Assembly (NCBI GenBank): GCA_003427395.1
Contig: BFEA01000002.1
Location: 3,399,362 to 3,436,289, forward strand
Origin: Chara braunii
Taxonomy: Eukaryota; Streptophyta; Charophyceae; Charales; Characeae
Direction: 5' to 3'
Length of the DNA: 36,928 bases
The translations under genes were made by a program, and so were the position numbers. The notes beneath the pieces were generated by a model. The model was given only the letters and a program-made list of their open reading frames with translations, ran no database searches and was not told where the DNA came from. The stretch's first letter is position 1; each line of letters starts with the position of its first letter. Shown piece after piece: positions 1 to 8,700 of this stretch.

Positions 1-74
<74 letters not shown>
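1..74. repeat. (CT)n microsatellite
   Basis: An uninterrupted CT dinucleotide run of 37 units opens the window and may extend beyond it. No gene is attached to it. Confidence 0.98.
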
Positions 75-77
<3 letters not shown>

Positions 78-1265
78 CCCGATACCAACAGTCCATCGCC
101 GCGTATCAACGCAGAGTTGTCACCCTGCTTGGTTCAAGCATGCAAGCCAGGTTCGCCCGTGCACCACAGTCCGTCGCGGCCCCGCACGTCAACCCCGCAT
201 ACCTGACACCAGCTCGTCAGATCGCCCAACTCTCGCACTCACTTACCTTCCAAACTTGCTCGTTAGCCGACCCTCACTGATCGCGCTAACCTTGAAATTC
301 TTAGAGAGACAACTAATCGCGCTTGCTGAATTTATAGTGTGCATGTTTGCGCGAGGAATACGGGATTAGCCCCAATGATGAGAAAGAGAAGAGAGGAAGT
401 GCCTACGTCTGCATGTCTGGGTCGCGGCGCGGGGGACTGAGCCACTCTCCACGCATCGATCCGGTCATGCAGGCATAGGAACCAATCAGGTCAGGGAAGA
501 AGGCGTGCATGTGCGGGCGAGCACAAGGCGGGAAGAGGGAAGAACACGAAAGGACATCAAGAACGAGAAGATTACAGTTGCAATTACACCGCGCCAAAAC
601 ATTTACAGTTACGTGCAATATTAAGGCGCAAAAAGAAGTCCAAACACAAATCTTGTCGCGGCAAGGTGTGCGTAAGCAGGGAGCGCCACGCAGAAAAATC
701 CAGAAGGCGCCTAAATTCTTATCTTAAGTCCTAATTGCAACGGAAAAATTCTAAAGAAAAACAATTCCGAGAGTCCGTGGGGGCTCGACACCAGTTGAAA
801 ATTCAAAACGATATTCCCGCGCGATGATCGCACCAAAATTCTCAGTGCTCACAGCAGAACAAGAAAGCAAAAGCTATGATACAGTTATTCTTCGCGCTCG
901 CTAAGGCGAGGTTCTCCAACCATTGGCACGAGATCTTCCCGACACCAATCCGTCATTCTCACCAGAAAACGAAAAAGAAACGAGAACATCCATGCAATTT
1001 GTTCGCCCGACCCGCCTGCCCACAGCTCACCCCTTCGACCCGTCGTATTTCCCCAAACACCTTCGCGCAGAAAATTGCGCGGTTTCAGAAAGTGGTTCGT
1101 CACAGCGCACGGGGAAAGTAGTGGGATCCCGTTTTTTCCAAAAAACTACACAGCTTATAAGAAGTGGGATCTGACTCTTATTGTTGAAAAAAACATAACA
1201 TGAAGTACAAATATGGCGTTATTTTTTGTCTTTTGTGCATGTGGAGAGTAGTTCAACGAGGCCCA
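75..1265. other. Anonymous intergenic sequence
   Basis: No reading frame here exceeds about 85 codons, and the short ones overlap on both strands without family motifs. I saw no RNA gene or repeat that recurs elsewhere in the window. It is probably decayed repeat or plain intergenic DNA. Confidence 0.6.
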
Positions 1266-1308
1266 TAGTGATCACTAAGGAAACACAGCAGCCAGCAGGG
1301 GTTACCTA

Positions 1309-1405
1309 CTTCCCCCGAACATAACGCACCCTGAAATCGGACGTATGCAAGCTATATTTCCGGTCCGGTACAACTAAGATGATGGTGCGTTGCGTTCGGG
1401 GGAAG
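1309..1405. repeat. Imperfect 22-bp inverted repeat with 53-bp loop
   Basis: Arms at 1309-1330 and 1384-1405 match at 20 of 22 positions and begin with CTTCCCCCGAAC. A 12-bp perfect palindrome (TAGTGATCACTA) lies just upstream at 1266-1277. It could be a small foldback element or the ends of a decayed MITE. No target duplication was found. Confidence 0.6.
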
Positions 1406-1474
1406 ATGGTAGTCTTTCATGATCCTTTCTGGCGCTGGTCGGTGAAGAGGCCCCAAAGATTGCTCAATTTCTAT

Positions 1475-1718
1475 CATGCAAGGTCATCCTGGTACTTTCG
1501 GACCTTGTAGTCAATCGAAGGGACTCTGGACCCTGTCTCCAGCAGGTGCAGCTCCCCACTAATAGAATGCAGCCATCGGCATTCAGCAGGCTTCCACCAC
1601 CAGGGGCTCTTCCCACCCTGGGGTCGCGACCCACTAGCAGCGTTGTACAACATGTGTGACACAGTTTTCGCATTAATAGATTGAGAGAAGAATATAGATT
1701 ACTTAAAAAAAAAAAAAA
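1475..1718 (+). mobile_element. 5'-truncated LINE 3' end with poly(A) tail
   Basis: Positions 1518-1575 match, in inverted orientation, the 3'-terminal region of LINE-A (about 2722-2782). The shared core includes CCAGCAGGTGC. The segment ends in a 14-A run (1705-1718), as expected for a LINE tail on the plus strand. The similarity is clear over about 55 bp and weak outside it, so the left boundary is approximate. It appears to be a short, 5'-truncated relative of LINE-A. Confidence 0.6.
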
Positions 1719-1886
1719 TGGTTTTTTCGATTTTTGTAGATTTTACAAACTCCTTTTTCTGCGAATCAAAGAAAGCAAAAGCATTTTCAAGCTTCTCCTG
1801 TCAGCCAATGGGCAAGGTGGCAGCAAATTCGTCACTTGTTTTTTAGGATGGGCTCTTCGATCAGCCAATTTGCTGGCTGCGTCCTC

Positions 1887-2520
1887 TGAAGGTCATGTTT
1901 CTGTTTTGCCCATCTTATGGAGGGGCTGAGAGCAACGAGGAAGAGGCTCGCCGCACCAGTCACCAAATGGGTGAAACGCAGAATGCATTTAGCCCTGCAA
2001 CGCGGCAAATATACACCCGCGGCGCTATAGTTTTCGTATTTTTCACATTTGGTGAGTGGTGCGGCGATACCCCTCGTCTTCCCCGGTTTTGACGCCGCAG
2101 CAGCTTGGCAATCCTGACCTTCACGTCCGTCTACGAGGAACGAGAGGAGAATGATCGTCTCGTGAGGGCGTGTAATAAATCACTGGCGTTGCTCCAGGCA
2201 CGCTGACATCAAATTAGGGTTTCCACGTGGCACCCACCCCTAGCTCTTGGCCTCTCGATGACATTGACTGTGGCCCGAAAATCGAAGAGCGGCGGCCATG
2301 AAGCAGCGCACCAAAGCGAAAGGTTCATAAAGGCCGGTCATGTACACACGCGCTCGAAGTTATGGCGGGTAACTAAGGGCATACTCACACTAGGACTTTT
2401 TGGATTGAGCTCCGGACGTGATTGCGGTCATGTGCCATGCAGGTTTGGCTGTAATTGCAGTCACATACATGTGGTATAGTTCTCGTGTGCGTGATCGAGG
2501 AGGGGTGCGTTCATTCATGT
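1887..2520. repeat. 634-bp tandem duplication, copy 1 (intact)
   Basis: This segment recurs as 2523-2621 plus 7429-7952, with a few percent divergence. Copy 2 starts two bases after copy 1 ends, so the two were once a head-to-tail tandem. A 73-codon frame (2258-2479) is open in both copies, but nearly all differences in it change amino acids, so I do not call it a gene. Copy 1 preserves the uninterrupted site of the LINE-A insertion. Confidence 0.88.
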
Positions 2521-2522
2521 TA

Positions 2523-2620
2523 TGAAGGTCATGTTTCTGTTTTGCCCATCTCATGGAGGGGCTGAGAGCAACGAGGAAGAGGCTCGCCGCACCAGTCACC
2601 AAATGGATGAAACGCAGAAT

Positions 2621-2621
<1 letters not shown>
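2523..2621. repeat. Tandem duplication copy 2, left part
   Basis: These 99 bp match 1887-1985. The match stops abruptly at the poly(T) start of LINE-A and resumes at 7429. Confidence 0.88.
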
Positions 2622-2655
<34 letters not shown>

Positions 2656-3343
2656 CAAAAAGGCCTCCGCCAGTGCTATTGGTGCTGATAAGAGCAGACA
2701 CCGCTAGCACCTGGGGGGAGCTCCATCTATTGATGGGGAGCAGCACCTGCTGGAAAACGGGTCCAGCGTCCCTTACACTGACTGAAATTTGAATTTGTCT
2801 GGAACATGGGTGTGAGGAGTTTCTGAGAAGTTTCTGTCGGCATTGATTACCCTGGGGTCTAAGGGATTGACCGAGCAGGATGTTGGGGGGAAGGGAGAAC
2901 CTCTTCGCCTTAACCCGGCGCCAAATACATCACTTATACACTAGTCCTTCCTTCGCCCTGAGCCGCAACTAACTTTTATCGCTTTTAGTATCAAAAAATA
3001 AAATCAAATCGGCTTGTTGCCACCCAGAAGGCTGTTGTTTGTACTGTTCTACTGTTTAAAATCCCACCCTCCTTTTAGGGGGTATGTCTTTGAAGTGTCC
3101 CTAAGCTGCCAAGAATCACCTGTGAGTGTGGTTGTGTCCAGGGGGCACCAGACTACCACCTGTTTCCTTTTATGTGAAGTACTCAGTAAGGGAGAGGGGG
3201 TGGGGCGGGAAGGGATCAGGAAAGTTTGTAGGGGGGCATAGGAGGAAAGAGGGATCAATATTCAACCAGTCTTTAAACAAAAGTTTATAGTCCCTCATCC
3301 TTTCTAAGTCTTGATAGTCATTAAAAGTGTCGTCATACCCGCT

Positions 3344-3703
3344 CTATTTTACTTCTGCTATCCATCCTTCCTTTTCCCCTCCTAACCACTCCTGGCAGAA
3401 GGAAGTAATTGCCTTCTTAATGTCTTTTCTCTGCCGGAATAGGTTCAATTGTGATTTTAGAGTTTGCCACTTTTGTGTTATTTCCATCTGGATCTGTTGT
3501 TTTATTTGTTCCATGATCTCCGCTGCATCAATTTGGACTTTATCCAGAGTAAGAAGACACCGTTGCCACCATAAGGCCCATAACACTGTCCGCCTCCCTA
3601 ATCTGAACATATTATCTTCGAAGTTGGAGGTGTCTTCTACCGGTCGCCAATGGCCTGCCAGTATCGTTTGCCATGACCAAGGCCAGGGGGCTGAGGCGCC
3701 CAT
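3344..3703 (-). pseudogene. LINE-A ORF2 C-terminal (zf-RVT-like) fragment
   Basis: The fragment contains the tryptophan-rich stretch RRTVLWALWWQRC, which resembles the VLWxLWxxRN pattern after the zinc-binding zf-RVT segment of plant LINEs, followed by a charged helical tail. The preceding His/Cys part is in another frame or lost. From 3343 down to the poly(A) at 2651 there is only 3' untranslated sequence. Confidence 0.65.
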
Positions 3704-4420
3704 CTTCCTCCAGATGCGTTTCCAATTTCTCTAAATGAACTGGGCAATCGGGCATTGCATGAACACATGCTCGATTGTCTCAACTCTCTTGTGTGATGGG
3801 AAGAGGTTAAAGCAGCGTTGGCACCATGGTAACAGTTCCCCCCTTTGTTCCAAGTATGTCCGATCGACTAGCCAATTATTCGTAGGTAGGCAGCGGTGAA
3901 TTATCTGTCATTGCGATAAATTTATTTTAGCCTGTCGGGACTTCCTTTCATGGAACCAGCGGATGGGTTTGAGAAGGTTCAGATCCACATTTAAATGTCT
4001 CGCCCAACGGTCATTTATTTGATCCTTCAGGCAACGTTTGGGCCGTAGCATCCTATAAGTGGATTTAACTGTCAGTTTATGTAGATAAATTCATTTCGGG
4101 GTATGCCCTGTTTGAATCTGTGGAAGTTTCCAACGCCACTCCTCTAGGTCAAAAGGCAAGTCCCGAATGTCTTTGTCTGGATGTAAGGCTGACCACCCCT
4201 TTCCTTCATCCAACACTCTGGTTCTAATGAGTTATGTTTTGTCCACCCATTGGAAAGGGGCTGCACTTCCTTTGAGGGTGCCCTTCTGTTCTACAGTATA
4301 GTATTCTATTAAGGCTTTTTGTGAGTCTGTCATATATACTCTACCAACTCTCCCTACCTGTCCAATGTGAGCCACCCAGTCCCCTTCTTTTATTGATGGG
4401 CCCTGTCTCAGTATTTGATA

Positions 4421-4813
4421 TCATGCCAAGGGGATGCTTTCAATTAGCTGATCTAGGTGACACCCTATGTGGTGACAGTATCTGAGTGTTGCTCTTAGTT
4501 GTTCAATGCCTTTCCAGTTCTTACTCTCGCTGTCCCATAGGTCCCCCACTCGCAGGATCCCCCGTTTTACCCAGCCTTCCCATGGTGGGACTGAACTCAC
4601 CATTACACGTCCTTTTGTATCTGTGATCCATCTGTTCCCAAAAAGGGGCTGACGGAAGACCTCCTCCCAACGGTCCGGGGGGGTTCTGTATGGAAGCAGG
4701 AGTATGCGCCAGGTTTTGAGGAGTTTTGACCATAACTCATCCTCCTGTCGGCCCGTCTGCTCTCCTCCGTGTTGGTGGTCCAGAGACCTCTTTGGTAACC
4801 CAGAATCTGTCAT
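4421..4813 (-). pseudogene. LINE-A post-RT region fragment
   Basis: This 130-codon fragment aligns with the equivalent region of LINE-B (30265-31098). Both share a pattern of W-x-E, QP-[LI]-F-x-N, GxxW[IV]-x-RG[IL]-x-R[IV]-x-D[IL]WD, then W-K and RA/RS-LR. It is the stretch between RT thumb and zf-RVT in plant LINE ORF2 proteins. It is separated from RT by frameshifts. The 1.1 kb between this and the next fragment has no long frame. Confidence 0.75.
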
Positions 4814-5216
4814 ATATCCATCGCAATGGGTGGGTTCCTTGGGGGGATTCCGGTGCTAGGCGGGACATATGTTCTAGAGCTAGTACAGTCCAAGGACTTC
4901 AGGGCGAAAAAAATAATTTTTTGATCCACTGGATGGTTGGGTCGATGATCCTCAGTCCCCCGCTTGCCTTTGGTTGTGTGACTGAGTCCCATGCTACCTG
5001 ACTGATCACGTGGGTGCATTCGCCGTCTCCTCGCCAAAGGAAGGCGGTTGTCTTAAATTTCATCCAGACAATTTGTTCAAGGCCGAGGAGCTGATCCAGA
5101 CATCATTTGTAATCGGTTTGCCTTGTGCGGTCATGGTTATCCCTAGAATACGTAAGGGTGCTTCCAACGGTAGCCACCTGATTCTTGGTGTCTCTGGAGG
5201 GCCGCGGGCGGCCGCC

Positions 5217-6548
5217 TTAGTAATGGATCCACCAGCCTTGTGTTTTACTCCCCCAATTTATCTTCATATCCAAGATCTGTGCAAATCTGTCCATCATGTG
5301 GTGAATTTCCTCCATATTTTGCCTAGTTGCATCAACCATTATCGTTAAGTCGTCAGCAAAAAGGGAGCATACCGGGACAACTTCCTCGGGGATGTGGGAG
5401 ACCCGAATTCTAGATATATTTTTGTTTGCCCGCAGGTTCGCCGCCAGGGCTTCCATAATGATCAGAAACAAGAAGGGGGCAATATGATCTCTTTGACGCA
5501 CCGATCGTTCTAATTGAATGGGGGGTGTCAATGTCCCATTGATCTGCATGCATCTAGTTGCATTCTGGTGGAGGATTCTGACCCACCTTCTGAAGTGCGG
5601 TCCGAAATTCATCTTCTCCAGACATGTTTTGAAAAAAAGCCAGTCTACGTGGTCATATGCCTTCTCAAAGTCTATGAAGATGATCACAGCATTGTGCTGT
5701 GAATGCCTGGTCAGCTGTAGTACTTCATGTACCAGCAGAACGTTTTCCTGTATGTTTCTGTCCTGCATGAATCCAGTCTGGGAGGGGTGAATGATGTCCT
5801 CCAGTACCGGGATCATTCTGTTGGCTAAAGCCTTAGCTAGCATTTTTTAGACAATGGTGAGTAACGTAATCAGGCGGTAATTCCTGATGTTTAATTTGTC
5901 CCCTTTTTTATATAGTAAGGATAACGCCCCTTGCCCTACCAACTCCCCCATCTTCGCCTCTTTCCAAACTTCGTTGTAGTACTCCATCAGATCTGCACTC
6001 ATAAAATCCCACGAGGTTTCCCAAAACTCTTTAGGGAGACCGTCCATTCCGAGCATTTTTTCTTCCTTCATCTGTAAGAGTGCAGTCCATATTTCTTGTT
6101 TGGAGAGGGTGGCTTCTAATTGATCTCGTTGTTCCTGGGAGAGTCTTCTTTCCATAGGTTGTAGGAAGTCGTCGATCATTCTGTGACGTGTGCCCTTGTC
6201 CACAATGTCAATGTGGGATGAGAATAGATCTTTGAAGAAATCCCGTGTGATCTTCATGCAACGGACTGTTGTTAATGCTGGCGTCCCCTCTGGTTCATCT
6301 GGATCATATAAGGCTTCGACCGTAGCGCGTTTTATCTGTACTTTCGCTAGATTGAAAAAGTGGGAATCCATCATTCCTTCGGTCGTGTGTTTTGTCAGTC
6401 TGCCTCGCATTCTGGTTCCTTGCCATCTGTATAACGCATGTTGTGACAGTTGTGTTTGGAGGTTCTTGATTTGGTGTTGAAGTGCAGGGTCTCGTTGTTC
6501 CTGTGCATCCGAATTTTCTTGTTGTTCCAGATCGCAAAGTTGCTGCAT
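5217..6548 (-). pseudogene. LINE-A reverse transcriptase, one in-frame stop
   Basis: This is an L1-type reverse transcriptase in one frame split by a TAA near 5845. The upstream half (6548-5847) has the pre-RT helix-rich region, the KEFWE and SLLYKKGDKLNIRNYR motifs and LLT. The downstream half (5843-5217) has IDFEKAYDHVDW, a degenerate RQRDHIAP in place of the usual RQGCPLSP, and the catalytic LFADD. The frame then stops before the thumb. Family membership is certain. The stop and the eroded RQG motif show it is not functional. Confidence 0.93.
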
Positions 6549-6862
6549 AATTTTGAATTCTTGTTGAAAGCGTTGTGTGGCTACATATTTGGAAAATTCC
6601 TTGCATTTTCTGGTAATGAAGAAGAGGCCATTGTTAAACCAGGTGATTTGAGAATTCAGCTCCGGCCTCCTCTCCTTCCAATACTGCCAACTTTGGGCTA
6701 TGTAGTTTCGAAAGGAGTGGAGTTGAAGAAGTGAGGTATTAAGCCCGGCCCCTTATCCGATCGCATGAGAAAGGTGAACACGGCTATGCACATTTTGTGG
6801 TCCAGGCCAGAAAAGGGGCTGAGGGGTAGGATTGCTGGTACTGTTAACCCTCCTGTCAGTTC

Positions 6863-7428
6863 TTATGAGGCGCGAATCAAGTCAATTCGTGATTTAGATA
6901 GTCTCTCGGGACTGTTATCTCTGATACAGGTGAAGTTCCTCTCAGTGGGGTGCGCCATTCTAAAGGTGTCGAAGACTGCCAAAGATTCGCATAGTTCGGT
7001 TAAGACTCCTTCGTCCTCTTCCACGTTGTGTACTGTGGAGGGGGTAATCTTCCATCGGTCGAGCCACCGAGCTGGGGCGGCGTTGAAGTCTCCGGCTAGA
7101 ATTATGGGGATGCCCGGTGGAGGGATCTGTTTGATTTTTTCAAAAAAGATCCTTCTTTCTCTTATGGAGTTGGGTGCATATATCATCAGGACACATATCA
7201 TTTCCAATTCTAATGTGCCTAGCACCATAGCCCACCTCCCTTCCACCTTATCTGTCTCCCAATAGACGGCCTCAAAACGTGAGTCTGGCGGTATCCAGAT
7301 TGCCACTCCCGCGTGTCCGGCACTCGGGGCATGTGCCTTGAACGTTTTGAAGGGCCAGGCGTGGCTGTGCTCTCTCTGATGTTCGGGTGTGTCCATTAGG
7401 TGGGTTTCCTGCACACAAACCACATCTG
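6863..7428 (-). pseudogene. LINE-A endonuclease domain (EEP/APE-like), truncated
   Basis: The frame encodes an exonuclease-endonuclease-phosphatase domain of the kind that nicks target DNA for target-primed reverse transcription. Visible motifs are QETH (metal-binding Glu), YAPN, AGDFN (catalytic Asp and Asn) and SRIDL. The protein begins directly at PDVVCVQETH because the element is truncated there; codons further upstream (to 7453) come from the flanking repeat. The C-terminal SDH motif is not in this frame, which stops at 6863. It is inactive as it stands. Confidence 0.88.
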
Positions 7429-7952
7429 GCCCTGCAACGCGGCAAATATACACCCGCCATAGTTTTCGTATTTTTCACATTTGGTGAGTGGTGCGGCGAT
7501 ACCCCTGGTCTTCCCCGGTTTTGACGCCGCAGCAGCTTGGCAATCCTGACCTTCACTTCCGTCTAGGAGGAACGAGAGGAGAATGATCGTCTGGCGAGGG
7601 GGTGCAATAAATCACTGGCGTTGCTTCAGGCGCGCTGACATCAAATTAGGGTCTCCACGTGGCACCCATCCCTAGCTCTTGGCCTCTCGATGACACTGAC
7701 TGCGGCCTGGAAATCGAAGAGCGGCGGCCACGAAGCAGCGCGCCAAAGCGAAAGGTTCGTAAAGGCCGGTCATGTACACACGCTCTCGGAGTTATGGCGG
7801 GTAACTAAGGGCCTATTCACACTAGGACTTCTTGGACTGAGCTCCGGACGTGATTGCGGTCATGTGCCATGCAGGTGTGGCTGTAATTGCAGTCACATAC
7901 ATGTGGCATAGTTCTCGTGTGCGCGATCGAGGAGGGGTGCGTTCATTCATGT
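7429..7952. repeat. Tandem duplication copy 2, right part
   Basis: This matches 1992-2520 with scattered substitutions and small indels, for example loss of several bases near 7457. It lies immediately upstream of the PPR promoter region and so may contribute distal regulatory sequence to that gene. This is inference. Confidence 0.87.
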
Positions 7953-8494
7953 CCGCCTTATTCCTCAACCTACGGCCTCTTTTCATTGCGCGGAACGTTT
8001 TTTTCAACCCCCGGAGAACCCAACCGAAGCCACAGGAAAGATGCTCGAATCCGCTTGTCGTTCTGTCAAGCGAACACGTGTCAATCCGGCCGCGACTGCC
8101 ACGTCATCATTTCATAAATTGATCAATCAATCGGTCGAATGATCGACGGAACGAGGAGCGGCGGCGGCGGCAAGTTACGGCCTGAGATCCTTGTCGTTGC
8201 TTCGCGACATTATGGGGGGGCTTGACCCTGGGACCGCAGAGGGACCTTGTACGGGATGGAACTCGGGACAGACAGTTTTCCTGAGGACGCTGATGTCGCC
8301 TGCAGAGATGCTCTGTTGCACAGAAAATCTGTGACGGGGGTGGGCAGAGCAGGGATCGACGGTGATGATGTGCAGCTCATGTCATTGACTCGTACGAACT
8401 AAGAGAATGCGGTTCATGCCCGAACAGAGCGTCAACGACGGGCGGTGGAGAGGGAACTCGAAGGAGACCCAGGTGGTTTTCGGGTTCAGTCAAT
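7953..8494 (+). promoter_or_regulatory. Presumed promoter and 5' leader of the PPR gene
   Basis: This 540-bp stretch lies between the duplicated repeat and the pyrimidine tract before the PPR start. It has no convincing ORF and no clear TATA box. A (CGG)-like patch, GCGGCGGCGGCGGC, lies near 8158-8172. Promoter status rests only on position. Confidence 0.4.
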
Positions 8495-8660
8495 CCGTTC
8501 TCCACGTCCTCCACGTCCTCCTCCTCCTTCTCCTCCTCCTCTTCCTCCTTCCCACCCTTCTCCTTCTCGTTTTCGTTCTCCTCCTCCCCCTTCGCCCCCT
8601 TCTCCTTCCCTTCCTCCTCCCCCTTCGCCCCCTTCTCCTTCCCTTCCTCCCCCCTTCGTC
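8495..8660 (+). repeat. Polypyrimidine tract with 33-bp tandem repeat in PPR leader
   Basis: About 165 bp is almost purely C and T on the coding strand and ends about 40 bp before the PPR start codon. A 33-bp unit starting CTCCTCCCCCTTCG is perfectly duplicated at 8581-8613 and 8614-8646. The complementary purine strand has many runs of three to five Gs, so triplex (H-DNA) and G-quadruplex formation are possible. One frame reads as SPPP-type proline repeats, which I regard as a by-product of composition. Confidence 0.9.
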
Positions 8661-8700
8661 ATTCTAGCCGCTACGGCGTCTGCAAGGCCACGCGGCAAGG

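Larger units (their letters stand above)
2622..7428 (-). mobile_element. LINE-A: L1-type non-LTR retrotransposon, 5'-truncated
   Basis: This is a 4.8-kb LINE on the minus strand. Its boundaries come from comparing the interrupted copy 2 with the intact copy 1 of the surrounding duplication. The 3' end is a 30-nt poly(A) tail, seen as T at 2622-2651. Reading from 7428 downward there is an AP-like endonuclease that starts inside the domain, then reverse transcriptase, then a post-RT region. No RNase H or first ORF is present. Several stops and frameshifts make it inactive. No target-site duplication is visible; instead six target bases (1986-1991 in copy 1) are missing. Confidence 0.88.

Noticed and set aside
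2258-2479. 73-codon frame open in both copies of the 634-bp duplication (also 7690-7911)
   Set aside because: The two versions differ at 11 of 73 residues, almost every nucleotide change altering an amino acid. This is not what selection on a protein would leave.
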